DNA of 64,000 nt from Desemzia incerta. Its GTDB lineage: Bacteria > Bacillota > Bacilli > Lactobacillales > Carnobacteriaceae. Below the pieces are notes generated by a model. It worked only from the letters and a program-made list of their open reading frames with translations, was not told the origin of the DNA and searched no databases. Below are positions 56,576 through 64,000 of the stretch, piece after piece. The position numbers were made by a program, and so were the translations under genes. Within the stretch, counting starts at the first letter, position 1; the number at the start of each line of letters is the position of its first letter. The stretch lies in the NCBI RefSeq assembly GCF_900115825.1, contig NZ_FOXW01000002.1:153795-217794 (forward strand), read 5' to 3'.

Positions 56576-56701
56576 TTGAACAATCAAAAAAAATCAAAGA
56601 AAACAAATAAAGGCTTAAGATTTTTCATCCTAATCATTATATTTGCCATGTTAGGTTCTGGCCTTTTATCAGTCCTTTACACATTAATGAACTTCGTTTA
56701 G
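56576..56701 (+). CDS. DUF4044-type single-pass membrane microprotein
   Basis: A 41-residue protein not found by a usual length cut-off. It starts with TTG (56576) after GAGGGGAA with 5-nt spacing. A short basic N-terminus (KKSKKTNK) is followed by one membrane helix (about 16-37) and ends at TAG. This layout matches small Lactobacillales proteins annotated as DUF4044. An in-frame ATG at 56555 exists but has no ribosome site and would include the one used. Followed by a terminator at 56726. Confidence 0.7.
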   Translation: MNNQKKSKKTNKGLRFFILIIIFAMLGSGLLSVLYTLMNFV

Positions 56702-56725
56702 TCCATAAGTTACTCGATAAGTAAA

Positions 56726-56769
56726 AAAAAGTCGTACAACAAACCTTCTCGGTTTCCGTACGACTTTTT
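56726..56769. terminator. Bidirectional terminator between the DUF4044 gene and recN
   Basis: AAAAAGTCGTAC pairs with GTACGACTTTTT (12 pairs); inner AAACC/GGTTT. T runs exist on both strands. It ends the 41-residue gene on the plus strand and recN on the minus strand. Confidence 0.88.
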
Positions 56770-56776
56770 ATTTACA

Positions 56777-58489
56777 CTAGGCTTGGTTTACGTTGCCTTG
56801 TTTTTCCTTGTAGGCTAAGTCTTTTAACTCCTTAGCATGTTCGATGGATAATTTAGTGATTTCTGTTCCGGCCAACATGCGAGCCAGTTCATTGATTTGT
56901 TCAGCGTCTTTTAATTTGTTCACACTGGTTTCCGTACGATTTTCTACAATAGCTTTAGAAATATACAAATGGTTGTCTGCCATTGCTGCAACTTGTGGAA
57001 GATGCGTAATACAAAGCACTTGTGAGTGGACAGCAACTTTGTAAATTTTATTGGCTATAGCTTGAGCAACTCGTCCGCTTACTCCCGTATCCACCTCATC
57101 AAAAATAATGCTCGTGATCCCTTGAGTTTTCGAAAAAACTGTTTTCAAAGCCAGCATGACACGAGACAACTCTCCTCCAGAAGCAACTCTTGCTAATGGT
57201 TTTAAGGGCTCTCCTAAATTGGTAGCAATATAAAATTCAACGTGATCTAATCCAGACTCATAAATAGACGTTTCGCTTTCTTTGGCTGAAAGAAAACGTG
57301 CTTCAAATTGTACTTTGTCCATGTACAGTTCTTTTAATTGTTCTTGTATAGCTGTTTGTAATTGATTGGCTGTTTCTTTTCTTTTACGTGTCAATTGTTT
57401 CCCTTGCTTGACCAAGTCTTTTTTGATCGCTTCAAGTTCTTCTGTTAAACGTGATAAATGAGTTTCGCGATTTAAGATATTATCCAGTTCAATCGAGATT
57501 TCTTCATAATAGACAAGGATATCTTTTATGGATTCTCCGTATTTGCGCTTTAATTGTTGGATAATTTCCAATCTCTTTTCAATTTCATTCAATCGATTTT
57601 CATCATACGCTAATTGATCTTGTTCTTTTAAAATATCACTTGCTGCTTCTTGCAGTTGAAAGTAGCTATTAGAAATAATCTCTGAGATTCGTTTATATGA
57701 TGAATCAATATCTTCAATAGTTTCAAGCGCTGACATAGCATTGCCAACGAGATCCACGCCTCCGTACTCTTCTCCTTGCAACGCTCCATACGCCACATTC
57801 AAAGACTCTACAATTTTTTGATAATTGGAAAGCAGATTTTTTTCTTCTTCTAAAGTGACGTCTTCTCCAACTGTGAGTTCAGCCATTTCGATCTCGTTTG
57901 TCTGGAAACGCAGCATGTCTACTCGTTGAGCAAGTTCCTGCTCGCTCGATTGACTATTCAATACGGTTTTTTCGATTTCTTTGTATTCTTGGTAAGCCTT
58001 ACTGTAAGTTCTCTTTAATGCAATCAATTCTTCATCACCAAATTGATCAAGCATGTTCAAATGTCTTTCTGAATGCATCAATTCTTGGTGTTCACTTTGC
58101 CCGTGAATATCGATCAAGCTTTCGCCAATCTCGCGTAAAGTAGCTATATTCACTAAACGCCCATTGACTCGGCAAACGTTTCGTCCGCTTCGATGGATAT
58201 CTCTTTGAATAATGAGTGTCTCTTCTTCGATATCGATTTGATATTTATCCAGTAAAGCATGAGTAGCCGGGTTTCCTTCCACTGCGAACTGTCCTTCTAA
58301 GGTGCACTTTTCTGCACCATGACGAATAAACTCACTAGATCCTCTGCCTCCAGCAATTAGCCCCACAGCGTCAATAATGATAGACTTTCCGGCTCCTGTC
58401 TCACCTGTAAGTACAGTCATTCCTTTTTCAAAACTCAAAGCTAAGTCGTGAATAATAGCAAAATTCTTAATAGCTAATTCTTGTAGCAC
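56777..58489 (-). CDS. recN: DNA repair protein RecN
   Basis: SMC-like ATPase recruited early to double-strand breaks. Walker A GETGAGKS (29-36), a coiled-coil middle (about 160-370), signature ASGGELSRVMLAL and Walker B SIIFDEVDTGVSG. From GTG at 58489 (then LQELAIKNF) it is 570 residues; GGAGG lies 8 nt upstream, and the in-frame ATG at 58504 overlaps that site. It lies 31 nt after argR, the widely conserved argR-recN pair. Confidence 0.97.
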   Translation of the reverse strand: MLQELAIKNFAIIHDLALSFEKGMTVLTGETGAGKSIIIDAVGLIAGGRGSSEFIRHGAEKCTLEGQFAVEGNPATHALLDKYQIDIEEETLIIQRDIHRSGRNVCRVNGRLVNIATLREIGESLIDIHGQSEHQELMHSERHLNMLDQFGDEELIALKRTYSKAYQEYKEIEKTVLNSQSSEQELAQRVDMLRFQTNEIEMAELTVGEDVTLEEEKNLLSNYQKIVESLNVAYGALQGEEYGGVDLVGNAMSALETIEDIDSSYKRISEIISNSYFQLQEAASDILKEQDQLAYDENRLNEIEKRLEIIQQLKRKYGESIKDILVYYEEISIELDNILNRETHLSRLTEELEAIKKDLVKQGKQLTRKRKETANQLQTAIQEQLKELYMDKVQFEARFLSAKESETSIYESGLDHVEFYIATNLGEPLKPLARVASGGELSRVMLALKTVFSKTQGITSIIFDEVDTGVSGRVAQAIANKIYKVAVHSQVLCITHLPQVAAMADNHLYISKAIVENRTETSVNKLKDAEQINELARMLAGTEITKLSIEHAKELKDLAYKEKQGNVNQA

Positions 58490-58520
58490 ACTAACTACCT
58501 CCATTAAACTTCTCTAGCAG

Positions 58521-58970
58521 CTAAATCAATTGAATAATTTGTTCTTTTAAGTTTAAAGCATCTGCTGAAGAACGACAAATCACCAACAACGTATCATCTC
58601 CGGCAATCGTTCCAAATACTCCCTCAAAATTAGAGGCATCCACCAATGCGCCTAAAGCGAATGCGTTTCCAGGTATAGTATGAATAATTATAAAATAATC
58701 TTGGTAGTCTATTGAAATAAAAGCATCATGTAACAAACGTTCTAATTTCTTTGAGGTATCATAATTCATATCTGGAGGCATACTGTAGCGATACCCTCCA
58801 ACTGGTGCAGGTATTTTTATAAGGTGCAGCTCTTTGATATCACGTGATATCGTAGCTTGTGTTACTTCGATTCCTTTTTCATGTAATATACGCACAAAAT
58901 CCTCTTGTTTTTCGATGACATACTCTTCAATAATTTCTTTTAACAACCGATGACGATCCTTTTTCTTCAT
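58521..58970 (-). CDS. argR: Arginine repressor ArgR
   Basis: Hexameric L-arginine-responsive regulator. N-terminal winged helix (about 1-70, QATISRDIKELHLIK), C-terminal oligomerisation and arginine-binding domain (FGTIAGDDTLLVICRS with the Asp-Asp pair, 149 residues total). ATG at 58970 is chosen because GAGGTGGGGGAG precedes it; the frame can extend 8 codons upstream over this site. It probably binds near its own promoter, but I could not identify a clean ARG box. Confidence 0.95.
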   Translation of the reverse strand: MKKKDRHRLLKEIIEEYVIEKQEDFVRILHEKGIEVTQATISRDIKELHLIKIPAPVGGYRYSMPPDMNYDTSKKLERLLHDAFISIDYQDYFIIIHTIPGNAFALGALVDASNFEGVFGTIAGDDTLLVICRSSADALNLKEQIIQLI

Positions 58971-59154
58971 ACTCCCCCACCTCATCTTATGCAAGCTATG
59001 TATTGATTTTTTCCTTTATTCTATCCTACTTGTCAAAAATTAGAAAGATAAATTTAAAAAGAATCTTGATTTTGCGGTAAATGTGAGTATAATTCGGCGT
59101 TTTAGTGAACGCTTGTTTTTTTTGCATACAATTTAGTATTTAGAAAAAATAATA

Positions 59155-59185
59155 AAGAATTTTGCATATAAAAAGCAAAATCCTT
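59155..59185 (-). terminator. Terminator after tlyA
   Basis: AAGGATTTTGC / GCAAAATTCTT hairpin (11 pairs, one G-U), followed on the minus strand by TATTATTTTTT. About 20 nt past the tlyA stop. Confidence 0.75.
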
Positions 59186-59204
59186 TATTCTGTCATTCTA
59201 ATTG

Positions 59205-60029
59205 TTAGCGATGATTGAAAAAACGCTGATGTGCTCTATTAATGACTTCAGCAGTGTCTATTGATTCACTGATTTCGCCAATATCATTTTTGGCAGACCT
59301 CAAATGTGCTAAAAATTCAATGTTGCCTTCTCCACCTGTGATTGGTGAGAAATCGAGTCCTAATACGTCATATCCTTCTTGAACGGCAAAAGCTAAGATA
59401 CTGTCCAAAACATTTTTATGAATGTTTCTATCTTGGACAATTCCCTTAGGTCCGATCTCATCTCTGTCTGCTTCGAATTGAGGTTTGATTAATGCCAGAA
59501 CATCCCCATTATCTTCTAGGATCTGTTTTAAAACCGGCAAGATCAGCTTTAGTGAAATAAAAGACACATCAATAGAAGCAATAGACGGTCTTCCTTGAGC
59601 GAAATCCTCAGGTTTGCTGTAGCGAAAATTGGTTTGTTCCATCACCACTACACGTGGATCTTGACGTAATTTCCAAGCCAACTGATTGGTTCCAACGTCC
59701 AAGGCATAACTTAAAGCAGCCCCGTTTTGTAAAGCTGCATCTGTAAAACCACCCGTAGACGAACCAATATCCAGCAATCGTTTATCCTTTAACTCTACGT
59801 CAAATAGTTGGATGGCTTTTTCCAGCTTATAACCGCCACGGCTAACATAAGCTGACGATTTCCCTTTGATTCTGAACATCGTTTCCATGGGAAACAGTTC
59901 TCCAGCATGATCTACGCGCTCATTTTTATCGGTAATAACTTTCCCCGTCATAATGATTCGTTGGGCTTTATCTATCGACTCGGCAAACCCCTGCTGTACC
60001 AACAACTTGTCTGCACGTTCTTTTTTCAT
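59205..60029 (-). CDS. tlyA: TlyA-family rRNA (cytidine-2'-O)-methyltransferase
   Basis: S4 RNA-binding domain (about 3-63) fused to an FtsJ-like SAM-dependent methyltransferase (SAM motif LLDIGSSTGGFTD, 85-97; catalytic-region ASIDVSFISL). In mycobacteria TlyA modifies 16S and 23S rRNA cytidines; some relatives are called haemolysins in error. 274 residues. The ATG overlaps the ispA stop by 4 nt. Last gene of folD-xseA-xseB-ispA-tlyA. Confidence 0.92.
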   Translation of the reverse strand: MKKERADKLLVQQGFAESIDKAQRIIMTGKVITDKNERVDHAGELFPMETMFRIKGKSSAYVSRGGYKLEKAIQLFDVELKDKRLLDIGSSTGGFTDAALQNGAALSYALDVGTNQLAWKLRQDPRVVVMEQTNFRYSKPEDFAQGRPSIASIDVSFISLKLILPVLKQILEDNGDVLALIKPQFEADRDEIGPKGIVQDRNIHKNVLDSILAFAVQEGYDVLGLDFSPITGGEGNIEFLAHLRSAKNDIGEISESIDTAEVINRAHQRFFNHR

Positions 60030-60943
60030 TGGTTCACCTGTTCGTCTTTGATTCTTAATAAAGCCACCATATCCTTCAACAAATTCATATCGATGATCTT
60101 ATTTTCTGGTCGATATTCTGTTTCAATTTGACTGATAATCGCTAAAGCCTCATCCAACTCTTTTTCTAGCGCTGCTTTAGCGCCTTCTAATGTCAACAGG
60201 TGAGGGTAGGTACTCTTGCTGTGTTGTTCATCTTGCCCGATGTTTTTCCCTAGTTCTTTCGCATCTCCGATAACATCTAAAATATCATCTCTGATTTGGA
60301 AAGCCAGACCATAACACTCAGCAAATCGATTCAGCTGTTGTTGGACTATTTCTGGAGCATCAGCTAAAACACTTCCCGCATAAACAGCAAATTTGATCAA
60401 CTCACCGGTTTTTTTATCGTGGACTTGTTTCAAAGCTTCTAAAGATAAAGATTGACTTTCCCCTTCAATATCTTCGATTTGACCTTCAACCATCCCGTTC
60501 GCACCTGCAGATTTTGCTAAAGCTACAGTCAATGCTACTTTCTGTTCGAGTGAAATTTCACTTCTTGTGATAACTTCAAAGGCTTGGGTTAACAAGGCAT
60601 CTCCTGCCAATATTGCTACTGCCTCTCCATAAACGATATGACTGGTGGGCTTTCCACGTCTTAATTCGTCATTGTCCATAGCCGGCAAATCATCATGAAT
60701 CAATGAGTAAGTATGCACATACTCTAAAGCTGCTGCGGTATCATAGCCTTTTTCTACTTCTCCGCCTAATGATTTGATTACTGCCAAGACAAGTAAAGGT
60801 CGAATTCTTTTACCTCCAGCTGCTAATGAATACTTCATTGCTTGGTATAAAGTGCCTTTTGTGTCTTGTGTCTTATCTAGCCACTCAATCATCCGTTGTT
60901 CTACTTTAAGAAGTTCTTCTTTTCTAAACACACTAAATTCCAT
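60026..60943 (-). CDS. ispA: Farnesyl diphosphate synthase (polyprenyl synthetase)
   Basis: Condenses IPP with DMAPP/GPP to farnesyl diphosphate, precursor of undecaprenyl phosphate and quinone side chains. First Asp-rich motif DDLPAMD (84-90), second FQIRDDILD (about 223-231). 305 residues. AGGAG precedes the ATG by 6-8 nt. It lies 17 nt after xseB. Confidence 0.95.
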   Translation of the reverse strand: MEFSVFRKEELLKVEQRMIEWLDKTQDTKGTLYQAMKYSLAAGGKRIRPLLVLAVIKSLGGEVEKGYDTAAALEYVHTYSLIHDDLPAMDNDELRRGKPTSHIVYGEAVAILAGDALLTQAFEVITRSEISLEQKVALTVALAKSAGANGMVEGQIEDIEGESQSLSLEALKQVHDKKTGELIKFAVYAGSVLADAPEIVQQQLNRFAECYGLAFQIRDDILDVIGDAKELGKNIGQDEQHSKSTYPHLLTLEGAKAALEKELDEALAIISQIETEYRPENKIIDMNLLKDMVALLRIKDEQVNQ

Positions 60944-60960
60944 AAGAGTTTCTCCTTTTC

Positions 60961-61215
60961 TTAATTCGCATCTAACTCTTGATCGAATATAGTTTCTTCA
61001 CCGTTCTCATTAACAATTTTCGTCAAAGTCGTTTCTGCATTTTCTAATTTATCTTTACATAGTTTACTCAACGCTACCCCTTTTTGAAACTGATCTAAAG
61101 CTTCTTCTAAAGGGACATCCCCTTGTTCTAATTGTGCTACGATTTGTTCTAATTGCTGCATTGCTTCTTCAAACTTCAAATTTTCAATTTCAGTTGCTGC
61201 ATCTTTTTTAGCCAT
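60961..61215 (-). CDS. xseB: Exodeoxyribonuclease VII small subunit
   Basis: 84-residue helical subunit of exonuclease VII (LKFEEAMQQLEQIVAQLEQG motif). It overlaps xseA by 8 nt, with its ribosome site GGAGG inside xseA, so both are made in step. Confidence 0.96.
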   Translation of the reverse strand: MAKKDAATEIENLKFEEAMQQLEQIVAQLEQGDVPLEEALDQFQKGVALSKLCKDKLENAETTLTKIVNENGEETIFDQELDAN

Positions 61216-62548
61216 GTGTATCCTCCATTTTTTCTGTAACTTTTGCTGTTAACTTTCCATCTGAGAGATGAATATCAATTGTCTCTCCTATATTTACATC
61301 ATTCGTTGATTTAATGATTGTGTCGTCTTTTAAGGCATAGCTGTATCCACGGTGCATGATCTTCAAAGGGCTTAAATAATCTAAAGATTGGATCCCGTAG
61401 TCTAAGCGCTGCTGTTGAGCTTCCATATACCGATTGATTTGTACTTTCAATTGAGCTGTCACTTGCTGCAAGTTGTCCTCTTTCTGTCTTACTAAGTTTA
61501 AAGGATTATGGCTCTGCAATTGCATGTTGTAGACTCTTAAATCTTGTTGGTAAGACGTGATTTTCTCTGACATCTCACGCTCTAACCTCTCTGTCAGCAA
61601 ATCCAAGTTTTGCGTATACCCTTCGTATAAACGTTGAGGTTGTCTGAAGACATAAGAGTTCAAACTGTGTTTCAATCGTTCCTCAGCACGCTCAACTTTT
61701 CGTTGGTAGCTTTTTAATAATCGTAAGTGAACTTGGTCGATTTTCAAAATCTCTTCGGTCAATTGCGGAACTGCCAATTCAGCTGCAGCCGTAGGAGTGG
61801 CTGCTCGAACATCAGCTACCAAATCAGCAATCGTCGTATCTGTTTCGTGCCCTACAGATGAGATGACAGGCGTTTGAGCTGCGAAAATGGCTCGTGCTAC
61901 TTTCTCTTCGTTAAAGGGCCAGAGATCTTCTATCGATCCTCCACCTCTAGCGATGATCAGAGTATCAAAATCGCCTTTTTCTTCTACTTGGCGAATGCTT
62001 TCAACTATAGTGTCCGCAGCTTGTTTTCCTTGTACCTTAGTAGGAAACAAGACCAACTCAGCAATCGGAAATCTCCTTTTGACGGTCGTCATGATGTCTC
62101 TGATGACTGCTCCGCTGGGACTTGTAACGACAGCTATTCTTTTAGGAAATGTCGGCAATAATTTCTTTGGCGCATCAAACAATCCTTCATTCTTCAATTT
62201 TTTCTTCATTTCTTCTAAAGCTTGATATAAAGCTCCGACACCATCCGGCTCCATATGTTCAATATAGATTTGATATTTCCCTTGGTCTGAGTATACCGAA
62301 ACTCGCCCGATCACCAAGACTTTCATTCCTTCTTCTGGAGTGAACTTTAAGCGTTGATAGGCAGATTTAAACATCGTTGCAGAAATAACTGCATTGTTAT
62401 CCTTCAAGCTGAAATATTGGTGTCCTGGACGGTTGCGAAAATTAGATATCTCTCCCGTCAAATACACTCTTTCGAGATATGGATCAACATCAAATTTTCT
62501 TTTGATGTATTTGGTTAGTGTGGAGACCGTTAAATACTCATTTGACAT
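61208..62548 (-). CDS. xseA: Exodeoxyribonuclease VII large subunit
   Basis: Catalytic subunit that degrades single-stranded DNA to oligonucleotides in both directions. N-terminal OB fold (about 1-95), catalytic core (PKRIAVVTSPSGAVIRDI, IIARGGGSIEDLWPFNEE, SSVGHETDTTIADLVADVRAATPT), C-terminal coiled coil that stacks with XseB. 446 residues. AGGAG precedes the ATG. It lies 16 nt after folD. Confidence 0.97.
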   Translation of the reverse strand: MSNEYLTVSTLTKYIKRKFDVDPYLERVYLTGEISNFRNRPGHQYFSLKDNNAVISATMFKSAYQRLKFTPEEGMKVLVIGRVSVYSDQGKYQIYIEHMEPDGVGALYQALEEMKKKLKNEGLFDAPKKLLPTFPKRIAVVTSPSGAVIRDIMTTVKRRFPIAELVLFPTKVQGKQAADTIVESIRQVEEKGDFDTLIIARGGGSIEDLWPFNEEKVARAIFAAQTPVISSVGHETDTTIADLVADVRAATPTAAAELAVPQLTEEILKIDQVHLRLLKSYQRKVERAEERLKHSLNSYVFRQPQRLYEGYTQNLDLLTERLEREMSEKITSYQQDLRVYNMQLQSHNPLNLVRQKEDNLQQVTAQLKVQINRYMEAQQQRLDYGIQSLDYLSPLKIMHRGYSYALKDDTIIKSTNDVNIGETIDIHLSDGKLTAKVTEKMEDTHG

Positions 62549-62564
62549 GCATACACTCCTATAC

Positions 62565-63416
62565 CTAATTTAACAATTCTTTAGCGCTCTCTATCGTTTG
62601 ATACATCAACATAGTAATCGTCATTGGGCCTACACCTTTTGGTACAGGTGTAAGGTGTCCGGCAACTTCTTGGACCTCATCGCTTTTTACGTCACCGATC
62701 AATTTGCCGTTCTCATCTCTGTTCATTCCCACATCTATGACTACTGCTCCGGGCTTCACAAAATCTTTTGTGATCATATGTCCTCGTCCAATAGCGACGA
62801 TCAGTATATCAGCCTCTTTGGCTACAGCTGCCAGATTTTTTGTTTTCGAATGAGCAATGGTAACTGTCGCATTTTTCATCAACAACAATTGTGCCATTGG
62901 CTTTCCAACAATATTGCTTCGACCAATCACAACTGCATTCTTTCCTTCAATATCGATCTCGTAACGTTGAAGTAATTTCATGATTCCGTATGGAGTACAA
63001 GGAATTCGCTCAGGCTGGCCGATGACTAATTTCCCCATATTAATAGGGTGAAAACCATCGACGTCTTTTTCTGGACGAATAGCATTCAATATTTTAGTGG
63101 AATCAATGTGTTTCGGCAAAGGCAATTGAACCAGTATCCCATGAAAATGATCATCTTTGTTTAAACGATCAATTACTCGCAATAATTCCATTTCCGTCAT
63201 TTTCTCTGGATATTTTTCTACTACGGAATGAATCCCTAATGTGTTGGCTCTTTTTTCTTTGTTTCTGACATAAGTTTGACTAGCAGAGTCTTCTCCTACT
63301 AAAACCACCACTAATCCAGGAGTGACATTTTTTTCTTTTAGCTTGATGACTTCGAGTTTCATTTCTTCATTTAGTTCATCTGACAATAACTTCCCGCTCA
63401 TAATCGTTGCTACCAT
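62565..63416 (-). CDS. folD: Bifunctional methylenetetrahydrofolate dehydrogenase / cyclohydrolase
   Basis: Interconverts methylene-, methenyl- and formyl-tetrahydrofolate in one-carbon metabolism. Substrate-site motif [11 protein letters not shown] with catalytic Lys, QLPLPKHID, and the cofactor motif [14 protein letters not shown]. From the ATG at 63416 (MVATIMSGK) it is 283 residues; GAGGTG lies 6-7 nt upstream, and the in-frame GTG upstream is inside that site. First gene of the operon down to tlyA. Confidence 0.97.
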   Translation of the reverse strand: MVATIMSGKLLSDELNEEMKLEVIKLKEKNVTPGLVVVLVGEDSASQTYVRNKEKRANTLGIHSVVEKYPEKMTEMELLRVIDRLNKDDHFHGILVQLPLPKHIDSTKILNAIRPEKDVDGFHPINMGKLVIGQPERIPCTPYGIMKLLQRYEIDIEGKNAVVIGRSNIVGKPMAQLLLMKNATVTIAHSKTKNLAAVAKEADILIVAIGRGHMITKDFVKPGAVVIDVGMNRDENGKLIGDVKSDEVQEVAGHLTPVPKGVGPMTITMLMYQTIESAKELLN

Positions 63417-63449
63417 TTCTATCACCTCTTGTTCAAATTATCTATTTAC

Positions 63450-63458
63450 AGTCTACCA
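63450..63458 (-). promoter_or_regulatory. Extended -10 element upstream of folD
   Basis: TGG-TAGACT on the minus strand, about 35 nt upstream of the folD start; another TATAAT-like element lies further upstream near 63515. No strong -35 is seen. Confidence 0.4.
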
Positions 63459-63565
63459 TAGTCTGCTTAGAATTTTTCTGATAACCATCGTTTATTTAAG
63501 GTTTACCCAAGTAAATTATACAATTCGAAGGAAGGATCACAGACTTTACCAGCCCTCGAAAGAAA

Positions 63566-63602
63566 GGGTAACAATTGTTTTACGCCTTTCTTGATATTAC
63601 CC
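63566..63602 (-). terminator. Terminator after the FAD/NAD(P)-binding protein gene
   Basis: GGGTAA / TTACCC stem with a long loop, followed by TTTCTTTC on the minus strand, 30 nt past the stop at 63633. Confidence 0.6.
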
Positions 63603-63632
63603 TATTTTTACGGCTAGACAGAACTAAACCGT

Positions 63633-64000
63633 CTACACATTCCTTTGTGTCCACTCTTTTGCAGACTCGTTGACTACTTGATAGGCCCTCAACATGATAG
63701 CACGAGCGCTATTGACATACTGAGTCCCTTTTATGAGTTGACCATGTGCATACAATCCTTTCAACTGACCGTATTTAGGACTGATGACCTCTGCATTGGG
63801 CCATGTGACTTGGATTCCGCCAAACTCTGAGCTTTGGACTAATTGTTGATCAATCAGTTGATTGATCAACTCTGTTTGATACAAGCTTGGTTCCATAGAG
63901 AAGTCATGTCCTGTAGCGTTAATGAGATACTCTACATGCATCCCTTTTTCATGGGCTAAAATCATGTCAAACCCAGAATCTGTAACTTCAACATTCTGTA
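63633..64000 (-). CDS. FAD/NAD(P)-binding protein (C-terminal part only)
   Basis: The frame is open to the window edge, so only about 122 C-terminal residues are seen. The segment YLINATGHDFSM and the closing KGTQYVNSARAIMLRAYQVV match the C-terminal part of FAD-NAD(P)-binding proteins (COG4529 type) in lactic acid bacteria; ATGH is the usual ATG motif of the two-dinucleotide-binding flavoprotein fold. The N-terminal cofactor motif lies beyond the window and substrate cannot be assigned. It has its own terminator before folD. Confidence 0.75.
   Translation of the reverse strand, partial: QNVEVTDSGFDMILAHEKGMHVEYLINATGHDFSMEPSLYQTELINQLIDQQLVQSSEFGGIQVTWPNAEVISPKYGQLKGLYAHGQLIKGTQYVNSARAIMLRAYQVVNESAKEWTQRNV

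Overview
This window is a stretch of chromosome from a low-GC Gram-positive bacterium. The best fit is the order Lactobacillales, and gene content and order point to the family Carnobacteriaceae (Carnobacterium-like). I infer this from the proteins (EcsAB, YhaM/N/O, ComN, ArgR, FtsK, RodZ-YmfI-YmfH-YmfF, CovR/ArlR-type regulator), from AGGAGG-type ribosome sites with frequent GTG and TTG starts, and from AT-rich intergenic DNA. No rRNA, tRNA, IS element, prophage or CRISPR array was found. Almost all of the window is core genome, mostly on the minus strand.

Layout: 1-4850 holds a cut-off phosphotransferase gene, dat, the ecsAB ABC transporter and, divergently, hit plus a YtxH-type gene. 5096-6046 is prsA, followed by an elaborate structured terminator region. 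6246-11897 is the nuclease cluster yhaM-yhaN-yhaO and a YlbF/YheA gene. 12014-14125 is a class A penicillin-binding protein. 14457-17517 is nrnA, ytoI and ytkL. 17692-19726 is dinB, comN and yajC. 19817-24805 is tgt, a TetR-family gene, queA and ruvBA, with a candidate non-coding RNA on the plus strand between tetR and queA. 25006-26494 is msrB and two small membrane proteins. 26547-35199 is mutL, mutS, ymdB, rny and recA. 35338-41740 is cinA, pgsA, rodZ, ymfI, ymfH and ymfF. 41975-47009 is a nucleoside ABC importer. 47230-49635 is ftsK. 49835-51223 is acylphosphatase and a YidC-type insertase on the plus strand. 51341-53568 is a two-component system. 53874-55310 is gnd. 55531-56701 is corA and a 41-residue membrane protein missed by length cut-offs. 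56777-63416 is recN-argR and the folD-xseA-xseB-ispA-tlyA operon. The window ends inside an FAD/NAD(P)-binding protein gene.

The themes are genome maintenance (recA, recN, ruvAB, mutSL, dinB, YhaN/O, xseAB, nrnA), RNA turnover and tRNA modification (rny, yhaM, ymdB, tgt, queA, tlyA), and envelope biogenesis (ecsAB, prsA, PBP, yajC, yidC, rodZ, pgsA). SOS-box-like sites sit at the promoters of recA, ruvAB and the yhaO-yhaN operon, which suggests a common DNA-damage control.

The most interesting unexplained element is at 21800-22107: a plus-strand transcription unit of about 300 nt with an extended -10 promoter, a CcpA (cre) site over its -35/spacer, 19 base pairs joining its two ends, and an intrinsic terminator. 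It looks like a catabolite-controlled small RNA. Other structured non-coding regions are at 6078-6171, 14214-14367 and 45811-45896. All calls come from reading the sequence; no database search was possible.
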